NCBI GenBank assembly: GCA_002436065.1
Contig: DIXP01000025.1
Location: 1-28,175 of the forward strand
Direction: 5' to 3'
Length of the DNA: 28,175 nucleotides
Source of the DNA: Chloroflexi bacterium UBA6077
GTDB lineage: Bacteria > Chloroflexota > UBA6077
Within the stretch, counting starts at the first letter, position 1, and each line of letters opens with the position of its first letter. The translations under genes were made by a program, and so were the position numbers. The notes beneath the pieces were generated by a model. It had not been told where the DNA came from. It was given only the letters and a program-made list of their open reading frames with translations, and made no database searches. This document shows, in pieces, positions 1 through 6,780 of the stretch.

Positions 1-155
1 CGCCAGTCTCCCACTCTACCCTGGGAGATAGGGTAACAGTCTTACGACTACTCGACGTGGTATGGTTCGTGAAATTGGCCCCACGCCGAGCCAAATCGCA
101 TGCCCGCCTTGCAGAAGCGCACCGAACTGTCACCCAGTCTGTGAACCATGCCAGT

Positions 156-217
156 TTCGGGAAGAGTGCGCCTCGCTGCTATAATGTAACGGGGAAATGT
201 CAAAAAGGGGTATCCGA
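156..217 (+). promoter_or_regulatory. Probable promoter and leader of phoBR
   Basis: A perfect -10 hexamer TATAAT lies at 180-185. No good -35 hexamer sits 16-18 bases upstream (the best 17-base placement at 157-162 reads TCGGGA), so an activator or weak basal promoter is likely. Predicted transcription start near 192 leaves a leader of about 26 bases carrying AAAGGGG at 204-210. No Pho-box repeats like those at 3672 and 5321 are visible in bases 1-196, and I see no gene in 1-179. Confidence 0.5.
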
Positions 218-913
218 GTGGCGAAAATTCTGTTGGTGGACGACGAGCGTATCCTCCTCGATACCATCAAGTACAACCTGTCTAAGGCGGGCCACCAGGT
301 ACGGGCGGCCACCGATGGGGAGGAGGCCCTGAATGCCGCTCGTCAGGAGCCCCCGGACCTGATCATCCTGGACGTGATGCTCCCCAAGATGGACGGGTTC
401 GAAGTGTGCCGCGTCCTGCGGGGGGAGGGCGTGGTCACGCCTATCCTGATGCTTACCGCTCGAGACGAGGAGCTGGACAAGTTACTCGGTCTCGAGCTTG
501 GCGCCGACGATTACCTCACCAAGCCGTTCAGCATGAGGGAACTGCTGGCCAGGGTGAAGGCGCTGCTTCGAAGGGTGGAGATGATCCAATCCGGCAATGA
601 GGCCGCTGCCAAGCCGCTGCGTGAGGGTAGCCTGGAGGTCGATGCGACATCCCACCGCGCCCTTCTTCGCGGGGAGCCGCTCCACCTGAAGCCGAAGGAG
701 TTCGACCTGCTCACGTTCCTGATGCGTCACCGAGGCCGGGCCTTCTCTCGCGATCAGTTGCTGGAGCAGGTGTGGGGATACGAGTACGCCGGCGATACTA
801 CGAGGACGGTGGACGTCCACGTTAGATGGCTGAGGGAAAAGGTGGAAACGGACCCCTCACGGCCCGAGCTGATCGAGACGGTGAGGGGGGTCGGATACCG
901 ATTCAAGGGGTAG
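218..913 (+). CDS. phoB: PhoB-type response regulator (OmpR/PhoB family)
   Basis: DNA-binding response regulator, the cytoplasmic partner of the histidine kinase that follows. I chose GTG at 218 (231 aa, MAKILLVDDE) because AAAGGGG lies 7 bases upstream. ATG at 197 would add seven residues unlike the family and has no well-spaced ribosome binding site. Numbered from ATG 197, the receiver domain has the acidic pair D15-D16, phosphoacceptor D59, T87, K109 and F111. The C-terminal winged helix (about 145-237) carries the family signature KPKEFDLL, then RTVDVHVRWLREK and ETVRGVGYRF. It is seven bases from phoR, so one operon. The assignment to phosphate rather than another OmpR-family signal rests on the PAS-containing PhoR-like kinase and on the nearby Pho boxes and pst operon. 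Both the family and the pairing are secure. Confidence 0.93.
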   Translation: MAKILLVDDERILLDTIKYNLSKAGHQVRAATDGEEALNAARQEPPDLIILDVMLPKMDGFEVCRVLRGEGVVTPILMLTARDEELDKLLGLELGADDYLTKPFSMRELLARVKALLRRVEMIQSGNEAAAKPLREGSLEVDATSHRALLRGEPLHLKPKEFDLLTFLMRHRGRAFSRDQLLEQVWGYEYAGDTTRTVDVHVRWLREKVETDPSRPELIETVRGVGYRFKG

Positions 914-920
914 TTGAACT

Positions 921-2678
921 GTGTTTGGCAGAAGCCTCTGGTCCAGGATAGCCCTGACCTACGCGGCCCTGACGATCGTCTGCGTCGGCGCCATCAGCCT
1001 CTACATGCTCTTCATCGGCCGCGACTCCTACCTGGCCGTTCTCAATCGAGACGTGGAGGTCGAGGCCAGGATGCTGAGCGCGGCCGCCCGCCCCCTCATC
1101 TCCGCCCCCTCACAGCTCGACAGAATCGACCAGCTTGCCAAACAGCTGGGGCCAGAGGCAGGCGTCCGCATCACCATCATAGACAGTGCAGGGCAGGTGC
1201 TCGGAGACTCGGACGAAGACCCATCTGTCATGATGAACCATGCATCCAGACCGGAAGTAGCCAATGCCCTGAGCGGGCAGGTTGGACGAGACTCCCGACG
1301 CAGTCCCACCCTCGGACAGGATACCCTGTACGTGGCGGTACCCATCTCAGCGGAGACAGGGCCGGTCTTGGGCGTTGCTCGCGTCGCCATGCCGCTCTCG
1401 CAGGTCAACATGGTGTACGAGCAGATCGCCTTGGCGGTACTGCTGGGAGGAGCAGTGGCAACGCTGCTCGCTGCAGCCCTGGCCGTGCTTCTTGCCAAGA
1501 ACACCACCGGCCCCATCGAGGAGTTGACATCCATCGCCAGCCAAATAGCCGAGGGGGACCTGGACCAGCGGGTCTGGAGCTACTCCGAGACCGAGGTGGG
1601 GCGATTGGCCCGAGCCTTCAACCAGATGGCCGACCGCCTCCGTGATACCGTCAAGGCCATTACCTCTGAACGTGACAGCTTCGCGACCGTACTCGCCACA
1701 ATGGCCGACGGAACGGTGATCGTCGACCGCAAAGGCCGAGTGGTTCAGGCCAATAGGGCTGCCGGTCTGCTGCTCAGGATGCCCGTCACCGGCATGGAGG
1801 GGAGATCGTTTGTAGAGGTGCTGCGGGACCACCAGCTTAGCGCCGTCCTCCAGAGCTGCTTGGAGCAGGGGACCCAGCAAACAGGCACGACGGAGGTCGG
1901 CCACGAACACAGGTCCCTTCGCATCGTGGCTACCCCATTACGGGGGACGAAGGCCGGCGCCCTTGCGCTGCTGCAGGACCTGACAGAGGTACGGCGAGTG
2001 GAGAGCGTGAGGCGCGACTTCATCGCCAACGTCTCCCATGAGCTGCGCACACCACTGGCCTCGCTCAAAGCGCTTGTGGAGACCCTGGAGGATGGGGCAA
2101 TGGCCGAGCCCGAGGTCGCGCGGGACTTTCTATCCAAGATGCACCGAGAGGTGGATGGTCTCACCCAACTGGTAGGCGAACTGCTGGAGCTATCCAGGAT
2201 CGAGAGCGGGCAAGCCGCCCTCAGGCCAGAGCCGGTCGCAGTCGAGCGACTGATCCGAGGAACGGTGGACAGGCTGGTGCCTCAGGCCGAGCGAGCCGGT
2301 TTGAGTCTATCCACAGGGACGGACTCAAGCCTCCCGATGGTGTTGGCCGACGGCCAGAGGGTGCAGCAGGTGCTGATGAACCTGATCCACAACGCGATCA
2401 AGTTCACTCCTCCCGGAGGCGAGATCGTCGTCGGCGCGCGGTTGCAGGAGGGCCTGGCCACGGTATGGGTCTCAGACACCGGAGTGGGCATAGCCCAAGA
2501 GGACCTCCCTCGCATCTTCGAGCGCTTCTATAAGGCCGACAGATCTCGCTCGGGCGGGGGCACCGGCCTTGGGCTGGCCATTGCCAAGCACGTGGTCCAG
2601 GCTCACGGCGGTCGTCTCTGGGCCGAAAGCCGCGAGGGCCACGGCTCCACCTTCTACTTCACCCTGCCCGTGGCCTAG
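921..2678 (+). CDS. phoR: PhoR-type sensor histidine kinase
   Basis: Membrane histidine kinase of 585 aa, expected to phosphorylate the response regulator just upstream. The start is GTG at 921. Domains in order: TM1 about 12-32, an extracytoplasmic sensor region 33-166, TM2 168-191, HAMP 191-245, PAS about 250-357, HisKA with the phosphorylated His at 373 (FIANVSHELRTPL), and HATPase with N-box N487/N491, the DTGVG box at D519 and the GTGLGL box at 547-552. This HAMP-PAS-HisKA-HATPase order is that of Gram-positive PhoR/WalK kinases. The seven-base gap to phoB supports co-transcription. The 134-residue outer domain is longer than in E. coli PhoR, so direct sensing outside the cell is possible. 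In many bacteria PhoR activity also depends on PstSCAB and PhoU, which lie downstream here. WalK-like function is an alternative, but the phosphate context favours PhoR. Confidence 0.92.
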   Translation: MFGRSLWSRIALTYAALTIVCVGAISLYMLFIGRDSYLAVLNRDVEVEARMLSAAARPLISAPSQLDRIDQLAKQLGPEAGVRITIIDSAGQVLGDSDEDPSVMMNHASRPEVANALSGQVGRDSRRSPTLGQDTLYVAVPISAETGPVLGVARVAMPLSQVNMVYEQIALAVLLGGAVATLLAAALAVLLAKNTTGPIEELTSIASQIAEGDLDQRVWSYSETEVGRLARAFNQMADRLRDTVKAITSERDSFATVLATMADGTVIVDRKGRVVQANRAAGLLLRMPVTGMEGRSFVEVLRDHQLSAVLQSCLEQGTQQTGTTEVGHEHRSLRIVATPLRGTKAGALALLQDLTEVRRVESVRRDFIANVSHELRTPLASLKALVETLEDGAMAEPEVARDFLSKMHREVDGLTQLVGELLELSRIESGQAALRPEPVAVERLIRGTVDRLVPQAERAGLSLSTGTDSSLPMVLADGQRVQQVLMNLIHNAIKFTPPGGEIVVGARLQEGLATVWVSDTGVGIAQEDLPRIFERFYKADRSRSGGGTGLGLAIAKHVVQAHGGRLWAESREGHGSTFYFTLPVA

Positions 2679-2717
2679 TACACGACCAAGACCGCGGCGA
2701 TCTTGAAACTCTGCGTC

Positions 2718-3596
2718 TCAGATCCTGTACGTCTCGAACAGCCTCTTGTCAGACTCCCCAAGGACGTCCGCGTACACCTCCACATAGGGCTCAAGACCTG
2801 AATTCTTCAGCTTCTTCTTCAGCAGCTCGTCCAACTGATAGAGACCAGCGGCGTTCAGCATGTGGACCGTGATGCGGATCGGCTTGGTCTCTCCCTCGGC
2901 TATCTCCACCGCGTCGATAGAGGCCGCCGAGACGGAGTGGATGTTCATGTGGCCGGACTCGAAGGCGATGCGGCTCCGCCCCTTGGCCATGTCCAGCGCG
3001 TCCCCCAGCCGCACCGCACCCGCCTCCAGGGTGAGCGGCCGCCCCTCCGCACGATGGTTCAGAATAGCGTGGAGGGCTTCCGAGACGATCACCCGCCTCT
3101 GTACTACGGTATAGAGGCCCTCCAGCAGCTCCATCAGCTTCGAGTGAGCTATGAACAGCCCCATCTCCTCGTGGTTCACCCTGTCGATGGACATCCCCAC
3201 ATCGTGTAGCAGGGAGGCCAGCACCACCACCACCTCCGCATCCTCGTTGGTCATCTGGTGGTCCTTTACCACGTTGGGGACCAGATCGCTGGCCATCAGC
3301 ATCCGGAAAACACGCAGGGATATGTTGACGACGATCTGCATGTGAATGGGTCCGTGGTCGCTCATGCCGAGCCGGTCCACCGCGTTCATGTTCTGGCATC
3401 GCCAGAGGGTATGCAGGTCCTCATCAGCGTTGATCCGAGCCAGCAGCTGCTGCAAGATCGGATTCCGCTTCGCCGGCAGCCGGATCATCTCCGTTGGGTG
3501 AAGCGGCTCCGTCCCGACAGGTGCCTCCTCCCGCTCCGGCATCGGGAATCCCTCCACATGCTGGATCTCCGGTTCAGGCCCCACTTGCCGCTCCAT
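2718..3596 (-). CDS. HD-domain metal-dependent phosphohydrolase-like protein
   Basis: Soluble protein of 292 aa from ATG at 3596, which has GGGGGAAG about 8 bases upstream. The frame opens at TTG 3614, which would add six residues and lacks a ribosome binding site. HD-family metal ligands are visible: an early His in DHGPIHMQIVV, the HD doublet in SLLHDVGMSIDRVNHEE, a following His in HAILNHRAEG, and an Asp in RLGDALDMAKGRSRI. These fit a metal-dependent phosphohydrolase, but the substrate (nucleotide, cyclic nucleotide or other phosphoester) cannot be read from sequence. The C-terminal 90 residues carry no motif I recognise. It converges on phoR with a 39-base gap and is transcribed away from the Pho-box promoter at 3672-3746, so divergent control by PhoB is possible but not shown. 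Confidence 0.8.
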   Translation of the reverse strand: MERQVGPEPEIQHVEGFPMPEREEAPVGTEPLHPTEMIRLPAKRNPILQQLLARINADEDLHTLWRCQNMNAVDRLGMSDHGPIHMQIVVNISLRVFRMLMASDLVPNVVKDHQMTNEDAEVVVVLASLLHDVGMSIDRVNHEEMGLFIAHSKLMELLEGLYTVVQRRVIVSEALHAILNHRAEGRPLTLEAGAVRLGDALDMAKGRSRIAFESGHMNIHSVSAASIDAVEIAEGETKPIRITVHMLNAAGLYQLDELLKKKLKNSGLEPYVEVYADVLGESDKRLFETYRI

Positions 3597-3671
3597 CACA
3601 TCTTCCCCCACCAATAGTCAGGTTAGTAGATAGGCTACGACTCCAGCGACTGTCGCGCAAGTGGCACCAAT

Positions 3672-3746
3672 TTAACGATACGTTAACACCTCGTTCAAGG
3701 ACGTTAACACTCCGTTGAAGGGACGTTAAGGCTGAGCCGTTAGCAT
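3672..3746 (+). promoter_or_regulatory. Pho-box array and promoter of the small-gene operon
   Basis: Six TTAAC-like repeats start at 3672, 3683, 3694, 3704, 3715 and 3726 (steps 11, 11, 10, 11, 11): TTAACG, TTAACA, TTCAAG, TTAACA, TTGAAG, TTAAGG. A TAGCAT hexamer at 3741-3746 follows, 15 bases after the start of the last repeat. The pstS promoter has exactly the same spacing and hexamer. Tandem TTAACA-like repeats at 11-bp helical steps are the known Gram-positive PhoP/PhoB binding pattern. There is no separate -35 box, as expected of an activator-dependent promoter. Confidence 0.88.
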
Positions 3747-3802
3747 CATCGACGTAAGACGTAATGAATGAAAGAGAACCCGCTTACAAGGAGTGAAGCG
3801 AA

Positions 3803-3979
3803 ATGCAGCAGACATTTCAGAGTCCAAGCAGACCCTTCTGGATGCCTCAGTTGAACTGGAGAAGACTGTTGATAGCGATCGGTGCCCTGGTAGCGGCCGC
3901 CATCGAGCGGCAGGGCGAGTATCTGCTCGAGATGGAACAGCTGCAGGGGTGCTGGGGTATCGTCGACATGGCCGAATGA
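3803..3979 (+). CDS. Pho-controlled small protein, 58 aa
   Basis: Unrecognised 58-residue ORF, the first gene behind the Pho-box promoter at 3672-3746. AAGGAG at 3788-3793 lies 9 bases before the ATG, an ideal ribosome binding site. The protein starts MQQTFQSPSRPFWMPQLNW, then has Arg-Arg and a short hydrophobic run LLIAIGALVAAAI (about 22-34), then an acidic Glu-rich tail with one Cys (50). It could be a small membrane-associated or amphipathic peptide. The hydrophobic run is short for a full transmembrane helix. No homologue is known to me. Reality of the gene is inferred from promoter, ribosome binding site and position. Confidence 0.6.
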   Translation: MQQTFQSPSRPFWMPQLNWRRLLIAIGALVAAAIERQGEYLLEMEQLQGCWGIVDMAE

Positions 3980-4004
3980 GAGATTTCCGAGAAGAGTCAC
4001 GACC

Positions 4005-4073
4005 ATGGACGATCATAGAGATGCCCAAAACAACAGCTACATCGGCAAAACCCTCATGGGCTTGCTGGAGTAG
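4005..4073 (+). CDS. Possible miniprotein ORF, 22 aa
   Basis: A 22-codon frame (MDDHRDAQNNSY, then IGKTLMGLLE) between the 58-aa and 78-aa small genes. The purine-rich GAGAAGAG near 3990-3997 is only a weak ribosome binding site. It sits on the same strand as its neighbours and would lie in the same Pho-controlled transcript. It may simply be chance, since nothing but position supports it. Confidence 0.25.
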   Translation: MDDHRDAQNNSYIGKTLMGLLE

Positions 4074-4153
4074 TCCGCAACGAACACTCAGCCATGCCCG
4101 GGTCGCTTGCTCACCCTCTCTAGGCGAGCGGCCCGGCCACTAAGGACGTAATC

Positions 4154-4390
4154 ATGTCGTCGTATCAAGTAGTCCGTGTCCAGGCTTCAGCGCCGTTGCT
4201 GGCAAGACAAGGGGGTATGGTAAGTGCCGGCCAACCGATAGGTCGGTCCGTTTTCGGCCGCAGCTACGAAGTTGCCCCCTGCCTCGGCACCATACGATAC
4301 ATCCAGTTCGACGCCGAGACTCACAACCTCCTGGTATTTATTCTTGAAGCGAAATCTCCACAAGGGAGTAGTCAAGACAACGATGATTGA
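4154..4390 (+). CDS. Small barrel-sandwich/lipoyl-like protein, 78 aa
   Basis: Small protein with AAGGA at 4142-4146, seven bases before ATG. Residues 20-30 (GGMVSAGQPIG) and 38-67 (starting YEVAPCLGTIRYIQF, ending LLVFILEAK) have the rhythm of a biotinyl/lipoyl-type barrel-sandwich hybrid as found in RnfC/HlyD-like proteins: a Gly-rich hairpin, 'AGQPIG', then an 'AP..G.I..I.F' turn. There is no MKM or DK lysine motif for biotin or lipoate attachment, so it would be a binding or scaffold fold rather than a carrier. The fold call is inference from pattern only. The tail is acidic and polar. The gene overlaps the next start by 8 bases and lies in the Pho-controlled cluster. Confidence 0.6.
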   Translation: MSSYQVVRVQASAPLLARQGGMVSAGQPIGRSVFGRSYEVAPCLGTIRYIQFDAETHNLLVFILEAKSPQGSSQDNDD

Positions 4391-4580
4391 TTCCAAACAA
4401 CCCTTCCCCGAGTACCCGCCCCGCCAGCCCAAGCCCTCTCCAACCTATGTGGGTAGGAACCGATCCCCGCGGCAAGACACCGACATGGAACGGATGGCCA
4501 GCTACTGGTATCCCATGAGTGGCGAGGCAGCAGCTTACGACGACGACCCGGACATTCCGGAATACAGATCCACCTGGTAG
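4383..4580 (+). CDS. Small Pro/Tyr-rich hydrophilic protein, 65 aa
   Basis: Unrecognised 65-residue protein. Its ATG overlaps the stop of the preceding gene (ATGATTGA), so translation is probably coupled; the nearest purine stretch, AGGGAG at 4363-4368, is 14 bases away. The N-terminal half is Pro- and basic-rich (PFPEYPPRQPKPSPTYVG); the rest has aromatic residues (SYWYP) and an acidic patch (DDDPDIPEY). It looks disordered, with no signal peptide or membrane helix. A three-base gap separates it from the PAS gene. Function unknown. Confidence 0.5.
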   Translation: MIDSKQPFPEYPPRQPKPSPTYVGRNRSPRQDTDMERMASYWYPMSGEAAAYDDDPDIPEYRSTW

Positions 4581-4583
4581 GGC

Positions 4584-5069
4584 ATGCAGATGAAAGATCA
4601 GCGCAACTATGTGGATGAGCGAGCCTGTGACCTGGCAGATAGCATCAACAGCATCATCTTGAAATTGGACAGGGAAGGCCAAGTGGTCTACTGGAACAGC
4701 TTTGCCGAGCAGTTCTTCGGCTATCCCGCGGAGGAGATGATCGGCGGTCCGTCGCTGGGCACCCTCTTCCCCCTGTCAGAGCAGGGAGACCTGGCGCTTC
4801 AGGATCTGCAGGCGGGCGGCAGCCATGGCTTCGTAGACCACAACAACCTCGTGACCGAAAACGTGAAGAGGAACGGTGAGCGAGTGCGGGTCGCATGGAG
4901 CGCCCACCCTCTGCTGGATCCGCGCCGCGAGCCGGCCGGTATGCTCTACGTTGGCAACGACGTAACGATGTTCGAAACGGCGGACGAAGCCCTCCTCGAG
5001 TCGAAGCAGCAGATACACACCTTCCTGGAGAGCCTATCCGACCCGATCGTTTCCGTCGACGGCCGCTGA
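4584..5069 (+). CDS. PAS-domain protein, C-terminally truncated
   Basis: 161-aa cytoplasmic protein with one full PAS domain (about 17-136): the core SIILKLDREGQVVYWN, then FFGYPAEEMIG, and a PAC-like end in PAGMLYVGNDVTMFE. PAS domains bind ligands or cofactors and mediate signalling. The C-terminus (ALLESKQQIHTFLESLSD, then PIVSVDGR) is the linker helix and first strand of a second PAS domain, which is cut by TGA at 5067. The reading frame continues past two stops with recognisable PAS sequence (see the relic at 5070-5297). No output domain remains. As the last gene of the Pho-controlled cluster it may be a decaying sensor kinase fragment or a surviving stand-alone PAS protein. The ribosome binding site is weak (TAGGG). 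Confidence 0.75.
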   Translation: MQMKDQRNYVDERACDLADSINSIILKLDREGQVVYWNSFAEQFFGYPAEEMIGGPSLGTLFPLSEQGDLALQDLQAGGSHGFVDHNNLVTENVKRNGERVRVAWSAHPLLDPRREPAGMLYVGNDVTMFETADEALLESKQQIHTFLESLSDPIVSVDGR

Positions 5070-5297
5070 CACATCACCTCCACCAGCCCAGCTGCGCACT
5101 AGCCGCCGCTCAAAGGGGAAAAGTCGCTGCTGGGCAGTCCTCGCTGCGATGTGCTCCCACCCTCTATGGCACCTCAGATCCACAGTCGGGGTATGCGAGT
5201 CCAGTCCGAAATCGCATCGGTCCGGTTCGCGAACGATGCTGCACTCTGCCATCGGCTGCCGGTTGTGGTCGACCTGACCGTGGATGGAGCAACCTGA
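5070..5297 (+). pseudogene. In-frame relic of a second PAS domain
   Basis: Downstream of the TGA at 5067, the same frame reads HITSTSPAAH, a second stop (TAG 5100), then about 64 sense codons including CDVLPPSMAP and LPVVVDLTVDGA before TGA at 5295. The order VSVDGR-stop-HITSTSPAA matches the conserved 'D..G.I...N.AA' region at the start of a PAS domain, so the stretch looks like former coding sequence inactivated by two nonsense mutations. The region ends 24 bases before the Pho boxes of pstS. A sequencing error could explain one stop but hardly both. Confidence 0.6.
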
Positions 5298-5320
5298 AAC
5301 GCTGCGGTAGTCGCTGGGAT

Positions 5321-5374
5321 TTAACCAGCCGTTAACATTCCGTTGAATGACCGTTAAAGCTGACAGGCTAGCAT
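5321..5374 (+). promoter_or_regulatory. Pho-box array and promoter of pstSCAB-phoU
   Basis: Four repeats at exact 11-base steps begin at 5321, 5332, 5343 and 5354 (TTAACC, TTAACA, TTGAAT, TTAAAG). TAGCAT follows at 5369-5374, 15 bases after the start of the last repeat, the same geometry as at 3672-3746. The shared layout is TTAARGCTGA, five bases, then TAGCATC. Phosphorylated PhoB is expected to bind here and stand in for a -35 element. Confidence 0.9.
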
Positions 5375-5419
5375 CGTGCCTGAAGAGATATGGAAATCGA
5401 AGGAGTAAGAGAAACTACA

Positions 5420-6646
5420 ATGTCACACTGGTTTGCCAAATCAAGAAGCTTCATGGAACCTATATGGAAGCGGCTGCTGATCGGCAGTTTCGCGGTGGCG
5501 GTTGTCGCCGGTACCGTGGCCTGCAGCGGCGGCGCAACCACGGTGGCCCAGCCCACCACGAAGCCAGCAGCCCCCGCAGCTGCGGCCCCCACCTCGGTAC
5601 CGACGACCGCGCCGGCGGCAACACCAGCTGCGCCAGCCCCCACCAAGGCCGCGTCCGCTGCCAACGTCACCGGCGCAAAGGAGCTCTCCGGGGCTGGTGC
5701 ATCCTTCCCCTACCCGCTGTACTCGAAGTGGTTCGACGTCTATGACAAGGAGAAGGGCGTCAAGGTCAACTACCAGTCGGTGGGCTCCGGTGCCGGCATC
5801 AAGCAGTTGATCGAAAAGACCGTGGACTTCGGTGCCAGCGATGCGGTTATGAGCGACGATCAGGTCAAGCAGGCCGGCGGCGGTGACGTACACCACATCC
5901 CCACCGTCATGGGTGCCGTGGTGGTGACCTACAGCGTACAGGGTGTGGATAAGCCGCTCAATCTCACCCCGGAGACGGTTGCGGGAATGTTCCTCGGGGA
6001 GATCAAGAGATGGAACGACCCGAAGATCGCTGCCGACAACCCTGATGTCAAGCTCCCTGATACGGCTATCGCCGTGGTGCATCGGTCGGATGGAAGCGGC
6101 ACCACCAGCATCTTCACCGACTATCTCAGCAACGTGAGCACAACCTGGAAGAGCAAAGTAGGTATGGGCACATCCGTGAACTGGCCCGTCGGGCTGGGCG
6201 CAAAGGGCAATGAGGGCGTCGCCGGCCAGGTCAAGCAGACCCCCGGTTCCGTGGGTTACGTCGAGCTGGCCTACGCCATCCAAACCAAGCTGCCTTACGC
6301 CACTCTGAAGAACCAGGCAGGCAAGTTCGTGGAGGCCACCCTGGGGTCCACCACAGAAGCCGCCGCGAGCGCAGCGGCCAACATGCCGGCCGACCTGAGA
6401 GTCTCCCTTGTGAATGCTCCTGGCGACAAGTCCTACCCCATCGTCGGCTTCACCTGGCTGCTGGCTCACAAGGAGCAGGCCAATGGCCCCAAGGGCAAAG
6501 CCGTGGTGGACATGCTGTGGTGGGGCATCCACGACGGACAGAAGTATGCCAACGACCTGCTATATGCCACCCTTCCGGCCGACGTCGTGAAGAAGGCAGA
6601 GACCATGATCAAGACCATCACCTTCCAGGGACAGCCGCTGTACTAG
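5420..6646 (+). CDS. pstS: PstS phosphate-binding lipoprotein
   Basis: Substrate-binding protein of the high-affinity phosphate ABC importer, anchored outside the membrane. From ATG 5420 it is 408 aa; AAGGAG at 5400-5405 lies 14 bases upstream. ATG 5390 adds ten residues but has only GAAGAG two bases away. A basic n-region and hydrophobic stretch (LLIGSFAVAVVAGTVAC) end at a lipobox Cys, C35. A Pro/Ala/Thr linker of about 50 residues follows, then the mature fold: SGAGASFPYPLYSKW, YQSVGSGAGI, DFGASDAVMSDD, VVHRSDGSGTTSIFTDYL and QTPGSVGYVE, all PstS phosphate-site blocks. The protein is preceded by a strong Pho-box promoter and followed by a hairpin that may raise its level over the permease genes. 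Confidence 0.95.
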   Translation: MSHWFAKSRSFMEPIWKRLLIGSFAVAVVAGTVACSGGATTVAQPTTKPAAPAAAAPTSVPTTAPAATPAAPAPTKAASAANVTGAKELSGAGASFPYPLYSKWFDVYDKEKGVKVNYQSVGSGAGIKQLIEKTVDFGASDAVMSDDQVKQAGGGDVHHIPTVMGAVVVTYSVQGVDKPLNLTPETVAGMFLGEIKRWNDPKIAADNPDVKLPDTAIAVVHRSDGSGTTSIFTDYLSNVSTTWKSKVGMGTSVNWPVGLGAKGNEGVAGQVKQTPGSVGYVELAYAIQTKLPYATLKNQAGKFVEATLGSTTEAAASAAANMPADLRVSLVNAPGDKSYPIVGFTWLLAHKEQANGPKGKAVVDMLWWGIHDGQKYANDLLYATLPADVVKKAETMIKTITFQGQPLY

Positions 6647-6673
6647 CCATCAGCTGTCGGTTGTGAGCGCCAC

Positions 6674-6719
6674 GAGTTGTGGGAAGCGCATGGTGTTAGG
6701 CCGGCGCTTCCCACAACTC
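6674..6719 (+). terminator. 16-bp stem hairpin between pstS and pstC
   Basis: Perfect inverted repeat: arms 6674-6689 (GAGTTGTGGGAAGCGC) and 6704-6719, loop of 14 bases, no T-tract after it. A hairpin in this position commonly protects or partly terminates the message so that the binding protein is made in excess over the permease. Which of these applies is inference. A TATAAT at 6729-6734 just downstream lacks a -35 box and is at best a weak internal promoter. Confidence 0.65.
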
Positions 6720-6780
6720 AGTGCTGTCTATAATGCTGAAAGCTGAATCCTGAAGGCTGACTGCAAAAGGAGATAACGAT

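Noticed and set aside
57..332. 91-aa frame overlapping the phoB start
   Set aside because: Low-complexity basic translation with no family resemblance; overlaps phoB in another frame and the promoter.
5441..6532. 363-aa minus-strand frame
   Set aside because: Lies wholly opposite pstS; composition is the His/Gly/Arg-rich type of a GC-rich shadow frame.
6729..6734. TATAAT as an independent pstC promoter
   Set aside because: No -35 hexamer at the right distance, and the operon has a strong Pho promoter upstream; kept only as a remark.
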